Shown: positions 16,212-26,988, counted from the stretch's first letter. The stretch: 64,000 bases of DNA from Methylorubrum populi (GCA_036946625.1 JAQIIU010000001.1:186001-250000), one strand, 5' to 3'. Notes: a model not told the origin generated them from the letters alone. Numbers and translations: made by a program.

Positions 16212-17198
16212 ATGGCGGCGTTCCGGGCCTGGGTGATCGAGAAGGGCGAGGCCGGCCAGAGCCTCGCCCTGCGCGATGTCGACGAGGCCGACCTGATGGA
16301 GGGCGACGTCACCGTGCGGGTCAGCCATTCCGGCCTGAACTACAAGGACGGGCTCGCCATGACCGGCCGGATGCCGGTGGTGCGCCGCTTCCCCATGATC
16401 CCCGGCATCGATTTCGCCGGCACCGTCGAGACGTCGGGGCATCCCGATTACAAGGCCGGCGACGCGGTGGTGCTCACCGGCTGGGGCGTCGGCGAGACGC
16501 ATCTCGGCGGTCTCGCCGAGCGTGCCCGGGTGCGCGGCGACTGGCTGGTGCCCCTGCCCGAGGGCCTGAGCCCGGCCGAGGCCATGGCGATCGGCACCGC
16601 GGGCTGCACGGCGATGCTGTCGGTGCTGGCCCTGGAGCGGCACGGCCTGGCGCCGGAGGCCGGGCCGGCCCTGGTGACGGGTGCCTCCGGCGGCGTCGGC
16701 TCGGTGGCGGCGGCGCTCCTGAAGCGCGCCGGCTGGCACGTGATCGCCGCGACGGGCCGTGCCGGCGAGGCCGATTACCTGAAGAGCCTCGGCGCCGCCG
16801 AGATCCTGGAACGCGAGGCGCTGGCGGGCGAGCCGCGCCCGCTCGGCAAGGAGCGCTGGGCGGCCGGGATCGACGCGGTCGGCGGGAAGGTGCTCGCCAA
16901 CGCCCTGTCGATGACGAAGGGCGGCGGCGCGATCGCCGCCTGCGGCAATGCCGGCGGCATGGACCTGCCCTCTTCGGTCGCCCCCTTCATCCTGCGCGGC
17001 GTCTCGCTCCTCGGCATCAACAGCGTGACGACGCCGCAGAAGCCCCGCCGCGCGGCCTGGGCCCGGCTCGCCCGCGACCTCGACCGCGATCTCCTCAAGG
17101 CGATGACCGAGACCGTGCCGCTGGCGGAAGCGGGCGGCCTCGCCGAGCGGCTGCTGGCGGGACAGGTGCGGGGTCGAACGGTGGTTGAAATCGGCTGA
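16212..17198 (+). CDS. acuI: Acrylyl-CoA reductase / YhdH-type NADPH quinone oxidoreductase
   Basis: 328 residues, medium-chain dehydrogenase/reductase without catalytic zinc ligands. Features: SGLNYKDGLAMTG near 40-52, PMIPGIDFAGTV near 60, the nucleotide-binding TGASGGVGSVA near 156-166, and SVTTPQKPRRAAWARLA near the C-terminus, which is the hallmark of the AcuI/YhdH family. AcuI reduces acrylyl-CoA to propionyl-CoA with NADPH; YhdH homologues may detoxify acrylyl-CoA. In a methylotroph it would fit propionyl-CoA metabolism. The start ATG 16212 follows a GGAGG site closely. Confidence 0.85.
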   Translation: MAAFRAWVIEKGEAGQSLALRDVDEADLMEGDVTVRVSHSGLNYKDGLAMTGRMPVVRRFPMIPGIDFAGTVETSGHPDYKAGDAVVLTGWGVGETHLGGLAERARVRGDWLVPLPEGLSPAEAMAIGTAGCTAMLSVLALERHGLAPEAGPALVTGASGGVGSVAAALLKRAGWHVIAATGRAGEADYLKSLGAAEILEREALAGEPRPLGKERWAAGIDAVGGKVLANALSMTKGGGAIAACGNAGGMDLPSSVAPFILRGVSLLGINSVTTPQKPRRAAWARLARDLDRDLLKAMTETVPLAEAGGLAERLLAGQVRGRTVVEIG

Positions 17199-17239
17199 GG
17201 CCGTGGAACCGCAGCACGAGCGGAGGTGTTGCGGATCTC

Positions 17240-17701
17240 ATGAGCAGAGCATTCGTCCGTGAGCCCGAGGGTGGCGAGGCCTTCGAGGACCTGCCCGACC
17301 GTCCGATTTCCGCCCACCCCAACTACGTGACGCCGGAGGGACTCGCGCGGATCGAGGCCGAGGTGATGCGCCTGGACGCGGAACTGTCCGGTCTCGCGCC
17401 GCAGGACAAGGCCGGCCATGCCCGCATCGCGCGCGACCTGCGCTACTGGAGCGCGCGGAAGAACTCGGCGGAGACCGTCGAGGCGTTCGAGGGCGACACC
17501 GTGCGCTTCGGCGCGACCGTGACCGTGCTGCGCGAGGACGACACCCGGCAGACCTTCCGCATCGTCGGCGAGGACGAGGCCGACCCGGCCGCCGGCTCGA
17601 TCTCCTACGTCGCGCCGCTGGCCCGCGCGCTGACCGGCAAGGGCGTCGGCGACACCGTCACCGTGAACGACCACGCGTTCGAGATCGCCGCGATCCGCTG
17701 A
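17240..17701 (+). CDS. GreA/GreB-family protein with altered coiled-coil tip
   Basis: 153 residues. An N-terminal helical hairpin (about 35-75) and a C-terminal FKBP-like domain (DTVRFGATVTV... ISYVAPLARALTGKGVGDTV) match GreA/GreB. In true GreA the coiled-coil tip carries Asp and Glu (GDLSENAEY) needed for transcript cleavage; here the aligned segment is ARDLRYWSARKNSAE, keeping the Asp but replacing the following Glu by Tyr. It may bind the RNA polymerase secondary channel with a different effect, as known for Gre-like paralogues. It converges with prs. Confidence 0.8.
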   Translation: MSRAFVREPEGGEAFEDLPDRPISAHPNYVTPEGLARIEAEVMRLDAELSGLAPQDKAGHARIARDLRYWSARKNSAETVEAFEGDTVRFGATVTVLREDDTRQTFRIVGEDEADPAAGSISYVAPLARALTGKGVGDTVTVNDHAFEIAAIR

Positions 17702-17800
17702 ACGGCGGACGTCGGAGGTTTCGAAAGGAGGAGTCCTTGTCATAGGGTCCAGGGCGGAGCCCCGCCAAAGGGACGATCCCCTTGGAAACCCGGATTCGGA

Positions 17801-18745
<945 letters not shown>

Positions 18746-18897
18746 GCCGGGCGTCTCTCGGCTCGCTTTTCAAGTCACTCGCGGGACGCGCGCGAAACGA
18801 TTGCGTCCGAGACCGCACAAGCATCCGGCCGCGCGGCTCATACCAGCGGGGCCGGTCCGTCACAATGGTTTCATGGTCCGGCCCCGCCCCGCCGCGA

Positions 18898-19125
18898 TCA
18901 CGGTTCGAGCAGGCGGTGCAGGTGGACGATGAAGTAGCGGGTCTGGGCGTTGTCGACGGTGGCCTGCGCCTTGGAGCGCCATGCGGTCTGGGCGGAGGCG
19001 TAGTCGGGAAACACGCCGACGATGTCGAGAGCCTTCACGTCGCGGAAGCGCACCCCCGAGACATCCTCGAGTTCGCCGCCGAACACGAGGTGGAGCTTCT
19101 GGTCCGAGTCGATCGTCGTGGTCAC
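18898..19125 (-). CDS. DUF4170 protein
   Basis: 75 residues. LHLVFGGELEDVSGVRFRDVKALDIVGVFPDY and KAQATVDNAQTRYFIVHLHRLLEP match the DUF4170 family, which is confined to alphaproteobacteria and has no known function. No signal peptide or membrane segment. It lies upstream of prs on the same strand with 150 bases between. Confidence 0.85.
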   Translation of the reverse strand: MTTTIDSDQKLHLVFGGELEDVSGVRFRDVKALDIVGVFPDYASAQTAWRSKAQATVDNAQTRYFIVHLHRLLEP

Positions 19126-19366
19126 GCGCCTCTCCTGCCGGATGCCGGGGCCCGCCGCCGGTCAGGCAGGAGCCGTGCCGCTCGGTCGCAGAGGCGGCCG
19201 TGTCGGTCAAGGTGCCCGTCGCGCAGGGAGGGGGTGACGCGGGGGCTGGGCGCAAAGCCGGTTCCGGCCCCGCGCGGTCGGCGCCTGTCCGATCCGCGGA
19301 CGGAAGCTTTGCGGTCGATTTCCAACAGGGTCGATCGCCCGACGCGGTTCGCGGTCAAACAGGCCT

Positions 19367-20965
19367 TCAGAACAGCGAACCTTGCCGCGCGGCGGCCTCC
19401 GGTGCCGTTTCCGCGGCCTTCGGTGCCGGCTCGGGCGCGGCCCGGCGGGAGGGACGCTTCGGGCGTGACGGGGAAGGCGGGACATCTGTCGGGGCGTCGG
19501 CCGCAGCCTCGGGGCGCGAAAAGACCGCGCCGTCGGCGAACTGGAGTCGGAGCCGGGCGGATCTCGCGGCGGCCTCGGCCGAGCGCACCGGCAGGCCGTC
19601 GGCATCGCGCACCAGGGCATAACCGCGGGCGAGCACGGCCTTGTAGCTCAGCGCCCCGAGCAGGCCCGCCTGCGCCCCGAGCCGGTCGCGGCGGCGCTCG
19701 ATGATGCGGGTGATCGCCGCGCGCGGGCGGTGGTCGATGCCGACGAGCCGGGCCCGCGCCTCGGCCAGCGCGATGGCCGGCGAGCGCCGGGTCAGCCGGT
19801 CGGCGAGGCGGTTCAGGCGCTCGCGGGAATCGCGGGCGTTGGCGGCGAGCGCCGGCCGCAACCGCGCGTCGGCGAGGTCGAGGCGCTGCCGCTTGGCCGC
19901 GAGGAAGGCGTCGGCGCCGGGAATCGCCCGCACCAGCGCCCGGAAATCCGCGCGCTCGCGCTCGATCCGCCGCAGCATCGTGCCCGCCTGCCGGGCGCCG
20001 AGGTCGTGGATCTGGGCCGCCAGTTCCGCGCGCACCGGCACCGCCATCTCGGCCGCGCCCGTCGGCGTCGGCGCGCGCCGGTCCGAGGCGAAGTCGATCA
20101 GCGTCGTGTCGGTCTCGTGGCCGACGGCGGAGATCAGCGGGATCTCGGATTCGGCGGCGGCGCGCACCACCGCCTCCTCGTTGAAGGCCCAGAGATCCTC
20201 GATCGAGCCGCCGCCGCGGGCGACGATCAGCACGTCCGGGCGCGGGAGGGGCCCGCCTTCTGCGCGTTGCACCGATGCCGACCGGGGGCCGGCCGGGATC
20301 TTCGGGAGGGCGTTGAAGCCCCGGATCGCCGCGGCGATTTCTTCTGCCGCCCCCTCCCCCTGCACCCGCACCGGCCAGACCAGCACGGGGCGGGGGAAGC
20401 GGTCCTCCAGCCGGTGGAGGATGTCGCGGATCACCGCGCCGGTGGGCGAGGTGACGACGCCGATCACCCGCGGCAGGAACGGGATCGGCCGCTTTCGGCT
20501 CGCCTCGAACAGCCCTTCGGCCGCGAGCTGGCGCTTGCGCTCCTCCAGCAGCGCCATCCAGGCGCCGATGCCGGCGGGCTCCATCGAATCGACGACGATC
20601 TGGTACGAGGACTTGCCGGCGAACGTCGTGATCTTGCCGGTGGCGACGACCTCCAGCCCCTCCTTCGGCTTCTGGCGCAGGCGCCCGAGCACGCCCTTCC
20701 ACACCACCGCGTCGATCTTGGCCGTGCCGTCCTTGAGCGAGAAATAGGCGTGGCCCGAGCCGTGCGGTCCGCGATAGCCGGAGATCTCGCCGCGCAGCCG
20801 CACATGCCCGAAGGCGTCCTCCAGGGTGCGCCTGAGGGCGGCGGCGAGGTCGCCGACCGACCATTCGGGGGCGTTGGCCTGGAGCAGCGCCGCGGGCGCC
20901 GGCTCCCCCGGCGGCGGCACGGCGGCGGCAGAGGTCGCAGGACGTGGCGGGGGCACGAGCGGCAT
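19367..20965 (-). CDS. xseA: Exodeoxyribonuclease VII large subunit
   Basis: 532 residues. An OB-fold domain (residues about 30-130, with [21 protein letters not shown] and [15 protein letters not shown]) precedes the catalytic core with [23 protein letters not shown]-like [14 protein letters not shown] and [15 protein letters not shown] long coiled-coil region follows. The C-terminal 50 residues are Ala/Pro/Arg-rich. With XseB it degrades single-stranded DNA to oligonucleotides in repair. ATG 20965 is used because it leaves about 30 residues before the OB fold. Confidence 0.94.
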   Translation of the reverse strand: MPLVPPPRPATSAAAVPPPGEPAPAALLQANAPEWSVGDLAAALRRTLEDAFGHVRLRGEISGYRGPHGSGHAYFSLKDGTAKIDAVVWKGVLGRLRQKPKEGLEVVATGKITTFAGKSSYQIVVDSMEPAGIGAWMALLEERKRQLAAEGLFEASRKRPIPFLPRVIGVVTSPTGAVIRDILHRLEDRFPRPVLVWPVRVQGEGAAEEIAAAIRGFNALPKIPAGPRSASVQRAEGGPLPRPDVLIVARGGGSIEDLWAFNEEAVVRAAAESEIPLISAVGHETDTTLIDFASDRRAPTPTGAAEMAVPVRAELAAQIHDLGARQAGTMLRRIERERADFRALVRAIPGADAFLAAKRQRLDLADARLRPALAANARDSRERLNRLADRLTRRSPAIALAEARARLVGIDHRPRAAITRIIERRRDRLGAQAGLLGALSYKAVLARGYALVRDADGLPVRSAEAAARSARLRLQFADGAVFSRPEAAADAPTDVPPSPSRPKRPSRRAAPEPAPKAAETAPEAAARQGSLF

Positions 20966-21118
20966 GGGGCCGGACGCTAGGGAACGGGCCGGACGAGGTA
21001 AAGGCCGACGGGCCGATCGGCTGGGGAACGCGCGGCGGGTGTGGCGCCGGAGCCGCTTCCTCTCTCGTCTCGGACCCTATTCCGCCAGCCTCCTCGCCGG
21101 TGCCGTCGCAGCGTAGAA

Positions 21119-21516
21119 ATCGAGCGCATTCGCATCTTCAAAGGATCTCGGACCGATCCGAGCGTGCGCCTCGACGAGGCGATCCTGCCGGTGCGCGACC
21201 TGCGCGAGGCGGTCACCAGCCGCATCGCGCTCGAACTCGGCAGCCCCTGCGCGCGGCCGGGCACGGCATCGCTCGATGCGCCCTGGCGGGAGTTCGGCAC
21301 GGTGCCGGGCGGGGTCACCGACGCGCTCGAACCGCTCGATCAGGTGCGCATCCTCGGCCACGCCTTCCACCCCTGGTGGAGCGGCTGCCGCGGCCGTTCC
21401 GGCTCGGCGGCCGGGCCTGGGCGAAGGGCGCGCACACCCTGCACGAGACGGCTTTCCGGATGCGCAGGGCGTTGAAGGGCGAGACGAAACCGCCGGCGAT
21501 CAGATCAGACGGGTGA
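21119..21516 (+). pseudogene. Possible frameshifted gene remnant
   Basis: Two adjacent reading frames show coding-like third-position GC and protein-like composition but are out of register. The first covers about 21119-21380 (EIERIRIFKGSRTDPSVRL ... VRILGHAFHPWW); the second covers about 21380-21516 (VERLPRPFRLGGRAWAKG ... FRMRRALKGE) and ends in TGA. A single frameshift near 21376-21390 would join them. No clear start codon precedes the first part except a GTG at 21041. No family was recognised; it may also be chance. Confidence 0.3.
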
Positions 21517-21721
21517 GGAGCAGCGCCGCGGTCAGGGCCGGCGCGGCGGCGGCCGCCATCGCCCAGGGCCAGACCGGAGCGAGGCGGGAGCGCCGGTTGT
21601 CGTTGGCGGCCCGGGGGGCCGTGCGGCGGCGGACCACGTAATGCGACAGCCGAACGATCTCGTGCTCGCGGCGCGGGCGGGGGGGAGAGACGATCGAGTG
21701 GCGACAGATCGGCATGGCCAT
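21500..21721 (-). CDS. Small single-pass membrane protein with AANDN motif
   Basis: 73 residues from ATG 21721. A basic N-terminal half with RRRTAPRAANDNRR is followed by a hydrophobic C-terminal segment (WPWAMAAAAAPALTAALLLTRLI) that would insert as a tail anchor. The AANDN motif is frequent in short proteins of Hyphomicrobiales. No function is known. The start lacks a strong ribosome site, and the gene overlaps the 3' end of the possible remnant on the other strand. Confidence 0.45.
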   Translation of the reverse strand: MAMPICRHSIVSPPRPRREHEIVRLSHYVVRRRTAPRAANDNRRSRLAPVWPWAMAAAAAPALTAALLLTRLI

Positions 21722-21860
21722 CGACAACAGGTGAGCCGGGCCAACCGTTCCGTCCCCGGAGGCGCGGGACATGCGATTTCGCGCGGCGGGCGGAGATCAC
21801 GCCGCGGTTTCTCACGATCCGCCCGAGGGGCCGTGCCTTGAGGCGTCATGCGGCGGGTTC

Positions 21861-21922
21861 TCCCCTGCATCGCTCCCCTGCATCGCCCCCTTGCCTCGCC
21901 CCCTTGCCTCGCCCCCTTGCGT
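21861..21922. repeat. 13-bp tandem repeats upstream of purD
   Basis: Four full 13-base units and a partial fifth: TCCCCTGCATCGC twice, CCCCTTGCCTCGC twice, then CCCCTTGCGTC. They lie 60-120 bases before the purD start. Confidence 0.8.
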
Positions 21923-21983
21923 CTTCGGGGCCGACGCGAAACGCTCTTTCCCCGGCCGGCGTTTTTTGGGAAGGGATCTCGTC

Positions 21984-23279
21984 ATGACCGAGCCCCTCTC
22001 CATCCTGCTCATCGGTTCCGGCGGGCGCGAGCACGCCCTGGCCTGGGCCATCGCCAAGTCGCCCCTCTGCGCGCGGCTGTTCGTCGCCCCGGGCAATCCC
22101 GGCACGGCCCGGCACGGCGAGAACCGGCCGGATCTCCCCGTTTCCGATCACGCGGCCGTCGCCGCCTTCTGCACATCCGAAAAAGTCGGGCTGGTGGTGG
22201 TGGGGCCGGAGGCGCCGCTGGTCGCCGGGCTCGTCGACGACCTGCAGGCCGCCGGCATCCCCGCCTTCGGGCCGACGCGGGCGGCGGCGCAGCTCGAAGG
22301 CTCGAAGGGCTTCACCAAGGATCTGTGCGCCGAGCACGACATCCCCACCGCCGCCTTCGCCCGCTTCACCGAACCGGAGCCGGCGCTGGCCTACCTGCGC
22401 ACGCGGGGTGCGCCGATCGTGGTCAAGGCCGACGGGCTCGCCGCCGGCAAGGGCGTGACGGTGGCCGAGACCTTGCCCGAGGCCGAGGCCGCGGTGCGGG
22501 CGATCCTCGACGGCAGCGCCGGCGGGGCCCTCGTCATCGAGGAATGCCTGTTCGGCGAGGAGGCGAGCTTCTTCGCGCTCTGCGACGGCACCCGGGCGAT
22601 CCCGATCGGCACGGCCCAGGACCACAAGCGCGTCCACGACGGCGACCGCGGCCCCAATACCGGGGGCATGGGCGCCTACTCGCCGGCTTCCATCGTTACC
22701 CCGGACATCGCCGACGCGGTGATGGCCCGGATCATCGCGCCGACGCTCGCGGGCATGGCGGCCAGGGGAACGCCGTTCGCCGGCATCCTCTATGCCGGGC
22801 TGATGCTGACGGACGAGGGCCCGAAGCTGATCGAGTACAACGCCCGCTTCGGCGATCCCGAGGCGCAGGTGCTGATGCCGCGCCTGTCAGGCGATCTCGT
22901 GCCGGCCCTGCTGGCGGCGGCCCGGGGCGACCTGTCCGGTGTCGCGATCGGCTTCGAGGACGCGCGCGCCGCGCTCACCGTGGTGATGGCGGCGCCGGGC
23001 TATCCCGGCGCGGTCACCCGCGGCAGCGAGATCCGCGGGACCGATGCGGCGGAGGATGGGGGCGCCATGGTGTTCCACGCCGGCACCCGCCGGGACGGCG
23101 ACCGGCTGCTCGCCGATGGCGGCCGGGTTCTCGCCGTCACGGCGCTGGGGGGAAGCGTGCGGGAGGCGCGGGCGCGCGCCTACGCGGCGGTGAAGCGGAT
23201 CGACTGGCCGGAAGGGTTTTTCCGCAGCGACATCGGCGGCCGGGAGGTCGCGCGGGAGGCGGCCTCCGGGGGCGATTGA
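21984..23279 (+). CDS. purD: Phosphoribosylamine-glycine ligase
   Basis: 431 residues, ATP-grasp enzyme. [21 protein letters not shown] starts the N domain; [11 protein letters not shown] and [17 protein letters not shown] are ATP-grasp motifs; [22 protein letters not shown] and the ARFGDPEAQ metal-binding block are diagnostic. It makes GAR, step two of purine synthesis, in the cytoplasm. ATG 21984 is chosen because upstream codons are repeat DNA. The stop overlaps the tadA start (TGATG). Confidence 0.96.
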   Translation: MTEPLSILLIGSGGREHALAWAIAKSPLCARLFVAPGNPGTARHGENRPDLPVSDHAAVAAFCTSEKVGLVVVGPEAPLVAGLVDDLQAAGIPAFGPTRAAAQLEGSKGFTKDLCAEHDIPTAAFARFTEPEPALAYLRTRGAPIVVKADGLAAGKGVTVAETLPEAEAAVRAILDGSAGGALVIEECLFGEEASFFALCDGTRAIPIGTAQDHKRVHDGDRGPNTGGMGAYSPASIVTPDIADAVMARIIAPTLAGMAARGTPFAGILYAGLMLTDEGPKLIEYNARFGDPEAQVLMPRLSGDLVPALLAAARGDLSGVAIGFEDARAALTVVMAAPGYPGAVTRGSEIRGTDAAEDGGAMVFHAGTRRDGDRLLADGGRVLAVTALGGSVREARARAYAAVKRIDWPEGFFRSDIGGREVAREAASGGD

Positions 23280-23731
23280 TGCCCGGTTTCCTCGACCTCG
23301 CCTTCGCCGCCGCCCGTGAGGCCGCGGCGCTCGGCGAGGTGCCGGTCGGCGCGGTGGTGGTGCGCGGGGGCGCGGTTCTGGCGGTGGCCGGCAACCGGCC
23401 CCGCGCGCTTCACGATCCCACGGCCCATGCCGAGATCCTGGCGATCCGCGCCGCCTGCGCCGCGCTTCGGGACGAGCGGCTGACGGCGTGCGACCTCTAC
23501 GTGACGCTGGAGCCCTGCCCGATGTGCGCGGGCGCGATCGCCTTCGCCCGCATCCGCCGGCTCTACTACGCCGCCTCCGACCCGAAGGGCGGCGGCGTCG
23601 AGCACGGTCCCCGGGTGTTCAACCAGCCGACCTGCCACCACGTGCCGGAAGTCTATTCGGGGTTTCGCGCCCGGGAGGCGGCGGACATGTTGCGGGTGTT
23701 CTTTTCCGGGCGGCGTGCAACCGTGCGGTGA
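23279..23731 (+). CDS. tadA: tRNA-specific adenosine deaminase
   Basis: 150 residues. Zinc-site motifs H50-A-E52 (TAHAEILAI) and C80-P-M-C83 (LEPCPMCAGA) are present with the normal spacing. It deaminates A34 to inosine in tRNA-Arg(ACG), encoded at 10609-10685. It starts at ATG 23279, overlapping the purD stop, so translation is probably coupled. Confidence 0.95.
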   Translation: MPGFLDLAFAAAREAAALGEVPVGAVVVRGGAVLAVAGNRPRALHDPTAHAEILAIRAACAALRDERLTACDLYVTLEPCPMCAGAIAFARIRRLYYAASDPKGGGVEHGPRVFNQPTCHHVPEVYSGFRAREAADMLRVFFSGRRATVR

Positions 23732-23980
23732 GCGTTAGACGCTGGTGCTGATGTAGGATTGGGGCAGTGACGCGTGGACGCTGTTCTTGTGTCATGTTTC
23801 TTCGCAAGCGGGAAGGCAGATCTCGGCGCGAGACGTTGACTGTCTTGATCTGCGATCAAGCGCGCGAGTAGGGGAAAATTCGATCTTTGTTAACGATCCT
23901 GCTTAATCGTGCTGCCGTCGAACGACCCAACTGGCCCGTGCGCGGCGGACTATTTGGCCCTTTACGCGCCGAACCTCACC

Positions 23981-25666
23981 ATGCGCCTGACGCTCAAGGT
24001 CACACTCGTCGCCCTTTTCGGTGGCGTCGCCCTCATCACCGCAGGCCAGGGCGCCATCTCGCTGATGGAACTCTCGTCCATTCGCCAGCACGTGGGCGAG
24101 GTCGCGAAGAACTGGCTTCCTTCCGTCGTGACGGTCAACGAGATGAACGCCGCCGCGAGCCAGATGCGCCTGCGGCAATATCGCATTGTCACCACCTCCA
24201 CCGACCCGGAGAAACTGGCCGCGAACCGGGCCCTCTACGACACGGCGGCGAGCGCGATGGCGGATGCGCGCAGGCGCTACGAGCCCCTGATCTCGTCGTC
24301 CGAGGAGCGGGCGCTCTACGAGCAATTCTCCCGGCTGTGGGCCAGTTACGAACAGGCGAGCCGGCACCTGATCGGTCTGATGGAGCAGGGGCGGCGGCCG
24401 GACGCCATGGCGGAACTCGTCGGACCCGACCTGCTCAAGCTGTACTCCGAGTCCGGCGAGGTTCTGACCCGCGCGGTCGCGCTCAACCGGGAGGGCTCCC
24501 AGCGCGATGCGGACGTCGCCGTGAGCGGCGCCGATGCCGCCTCTCAGATCGCCATCGTCTCGATGGTGCTCGCGATGCTGGCGGCCATCGGGGCGATGGT
24601 CTTCGGCTTCCAGCGGATCTCGCGCCCGATCACCCGCATCACCGGCATGATGGGAGCGCTCGCGGCCGGCGACACCGATGCGCCGGTGCCCTATCGCGAG
24701 CGCCGGGACGAGATCGGCGCGATGGCCGGCGCGGTTCAGGTGTTCAAGGACAACCTGATCCGCACCCGGGCCCTGGAGGAGGAGAGCGCGCTCGCCCGCG
24801 CTTCGGCCGAGGAGCAGCGCAAGGCCGGCATGCGCAGCATGGCCGACGGTTTCGAGACGGCGATCAGCGGAATCATCGGCACGGTGACCGCGGCGGCGAC
24901 CGAGCTGCAGGCCACGGCCCAGAGCATGTCGGGGACCGCCACCGAGACGGCGTCCCAGTCCGTCACCGTCGCCTCCGCGGCCGAGGAGGCCGCCGCCAAC
25001 GTGCAGACCGTCGCCGCCGCGGCCGAGGAACTCGGCACCTCCGTGCAGGAGATCGGCCGTCAGGTGGCGAATTCGTCCGAACTGGCCCAGGCCGCGGTCG
25101 GGGAGGCCGGCGACACCGGGGCGCTGGTGCAGGACCTGTCGAGCGCGGCGGCCAAGATCGGCGACGTGGTGGCGATGATCTCGACGATCGCCGCCCAGAC
25201 CAACCTGCTGGCGCTCAACGCCACGATCGAGGCGGCCCGCGCCGGCGAGGCGGGGCGCGGCTTCGCGGTGGTCGCGGCCGAGGTCAAGCAACTCGCCGAC
25301 CAGACCGCGCGGGCCACCAGCGAGATCGCGCAGCAGATCGGCACGATCCAGGGGGTGACGGGCCAAGCGGTCGCGGCCATCGGCGGCATCGCCGGCCGCA
25401 TCCGCGAGATCAACGGCGTCGCGGCCGCCATCGCCGCCGCGGTGGAGCAGCAGGGGGCCGCGACCCAGGAGATCGTGCGCAACGTCGCCCAGGCGGCGAC
25501 CGGCACGGGCGAGGTGACGACGAACATCTCGGGCGTGGCCGTCGCCGCCGAGGAGACGGGCGCGGCGGCGAGCCAGGTGCTGGGGGCGGCCTCCGAACTG
25601 TCGCGCCAGTCCGAACATCTCTCGGCCGAGGTGGGCCGGTTCCTGGCCACCGTGCGCGCCGCCTGA
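23981..25666 (+). CDS. Methyl-accepting chemotaxis protein (four-helix-bundle sensor)
   Basis: 561 residues from ATG 23981 (an in-frame ATG at 23909 would add 24 unlikely residues before the first membrane helix). TM1 at about 5-27, periplasmic four-helix-bundle sensor to about 185, TM2 about 190-212, HAMP with a P residue (RISRPITRITGMMGALAAGD), then the signalling domain whose hairpin reads [34 protein letters not shown]. No C-terminal pentapeptide for CheR/CheB is present. The signalling half is very similar to the second receptor at 59209-60897; the sensors differ. The ligand is unknown. Confidence 0.9.
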   Translation: MRLTLKVTLVALFGGVALITAGQGAISLMELSSIRQHVGEVAKNWLPSVVTVNEMNAAASQMRLRQYRIVTTSTDPEKLAANRALYDTAASAMADARRRYEPLISSSEERALYEQFSRLWASYEQASRHLIGLMEQGRRPDAMAELVGPDLLKLYSESGEVLTRAVALNREGSQRDADVAVSGADAASQIAIVSMVLAMLAAIGAMVFGFQRISRPITRITGMMGALAAGDTDAPVPYRERRDEIGAMAGAVQVFKDNLIRTRALEEESALARASAEEQRKAGMRSMADGFETAISGIIGTVTAAATELQATAQSMSGTATETASQSVTVASAAEEAAANVQTVAAAAEELGTSVQEIGRQVANSSELAQAAVGEAGDTGALVQDLSSAAAKIGDVVAMISTIAAQTNLLALNATIEAARAGEAGRGFAVVAAEVKQLADQTARATSEIAQQIGTIQGVTGQAVAAIGGIAGRIREINGVAAAIAAAVEQQGAATQEIVRNVAQAATGTGEVTTNISGVAVAAEETGAAASQVLGAASELSRQSEHLSAEVGRFLATVRAA

Positions 25667-25713
25667 ACCGCCTGACGGAAAGCGGGTGCCGGCACCCGCT
25701 TTCGGGGGCCGCG

Positions 25714-26628
25714 TCACCCCGCCAGGAAGCTCCGCAAAGCCCGCAGCGTCGCCTCGGGCGCCTCCTCGGCCATGAAATGGCCGGAGGCGATCCGCCCGCC
25801 CTCCGCCTTCGGCGCAAGGGTCCGACGCCAGACCGCGAGGGCGGGCTCCGGCTTGTCCTTGTCGAGATAGGCCTCGCTCGCGAGCACGAGCACCGGCATG
25901 CCGAGCGTCCGGCCGGCGGCGCGGTCGTCGCGGTCGGCGGCGCGATCCGGCCCGTCGGGGCCGCCCGCCCGGTAATCCTCGCACATCGCGTGGATGCGCT
26001 CGGGCACGGTCCAGGCCTGACGGTAGAGGGTCAGGGCGCGCGGGTCGAAAGCCGAGAGGTCGTGCGCGGCGCTCCACGCGCGCAGCAGCCCCTCGAAATA
26101 GCCGTCCGGGTCGCGGCGGATCGCCTCCTCCGGCTCCGGGGCGGGCCGTGCCAGGAACGGCCAGTGCGGGTTCGCGCCGGGCTTGGCCGCGATGCGGTCC
26201 CACTGCACGTCGGTCGGCACGATGTCGAGGAGCGCGAGGCGCTCGATCCGACCGGGCTCGTCCAGCGCCAGCCGGTAGCCGACCCGCGCGCCGCGGTCGT
26301 GGCCGGCGAGCGCGAAGCGGGCGTGGCCGATCCGCTCCATCACCGCGACGATTTCGGCCCCGAGACGCCGCTTGGCGTAGGCGTTCCCGCCCTGTGAGTC
26401 CGGCGCCGCCGACCAGCCGTAACCCTTCAGGTCGAGGGCGATCACCCGGTGCGTCCGGGCGAGGGTCGGCGCCAGCCGGTGCCACATCGCGTGGGTCTGG
26501 GGAAAGCCGTGCAGCAGGAGGAGCGGCGGTGCCTCCGCCGGCCCCCCGGCCCGGCCGAACCAGCGGCCCGACGGCCCCTCGATCCACAGCGGCTCGAAGC
26601 CCGGAAACAGCGCGTCGCCTTCCGCCAT
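25714..26628 (-). CDS. Alpha/beta hydrolase, fluoroacetate dehalogenase-like
   Basis: 304 residues from ATG 26628. HGFPQTHAMWHRLAPTLA near 40 forms the oxyanion region; nucleophile Asp111 is in GHDRGARVGYR with Arg112 and Arg115; His155-Trp156 (HWPFLA) and Tyr219 (CEDYRAG) follow; the catalytic His is in ASGHFMAEE. These correspond closely in identity and number to the fluoroacetate dehalogenase set (Asp110, Arg111, Arg114, His155, Trp156, Tyr219) described for the Rhodopseudomonas enzyme. Haloacetate dehalogenation is therefore plausible, though related epoxide hydrolases share part of the set. Monocistronic. Confidence 0.8.
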   Translation of the reverse strand: MAEGDALFPGFEPLWIEGPSGRWFGRAGGPAEAPPLLLLHGFPQTHAMWHRLAPTLARTHRVIALDLKGYGWSAAPDSQGGNAYAKRRLGAEIVAVMERIGHARFALAGHDRGARVGYRLALDEPGRIERLALLDIVPTDVQWDRIAAKPGANPHWPFLARPAPEPEEAIRRDPDGYFEGLLRAWSAAHDLSAFDPRALTLYRQAWTVPERIHAMCEDYRAGGPDGPDRAADRDDRAAGRTLGMPVLVLASEAYLDKDKPEPALAVWRRTLAPKAEGGRIASGHFMAEEAPEATLRALRSFLAG

Positions 26629-26988
26629 CCGTCCGTTCTCCCGTCGGCAACCGTTTGCAGGTCCTCTTCCCGGAATGGCTCCCGGTTCGGCGTCGGAACG
26701 CCGGCCGAAAGCAGGATCGGGAGCCGCGGCCCGGCCCCACGGGGGCGGCACGAGGAACAACCCTTCCCGGCCTCGATGGCTCCGGGAGCGGCCCGCATCA
26801 CCTTCGGGCCAATCCGTGCCGCCTCGGATGACCAGACGGCTCGGTGGCCTGTCCCGGCGCCGGACCGGGGCCGAACCGGGCGGCGATGCGCACGCTCCGG
26901 GCGCGGTTCGGACGGACCGATCAAATGATGAGGGCAGACGGAATCTTTACAATTCGCGCGGAAGTTACGTTGGCTCTGCGGTGGTGCC
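26629..26988. other. Intergenic, divergent promoters
   Basis: 360 bases between the diverging hydrolase and GGDEF-EAL genes. A modest AT-rich patch at 26920-26970 is the likely promoter zone of the plus-strand gene. No other structure recognised. Confidence 0.35.

Noticed and set aside
17740-17800. Strong bidirectional terminator between the GreA-like gene and prs
   Set aside because: Short imperfect palindromes are present but without a clear T-tract on either strand, so it is mentioned only as a possibility.
23903-26740. A 945-codon minus-strand frame opposite the first chemoreceptor and the hydrolase
   Set aside because: Composition is that of a GC shadow; known protein families explain the real frames on both strands.
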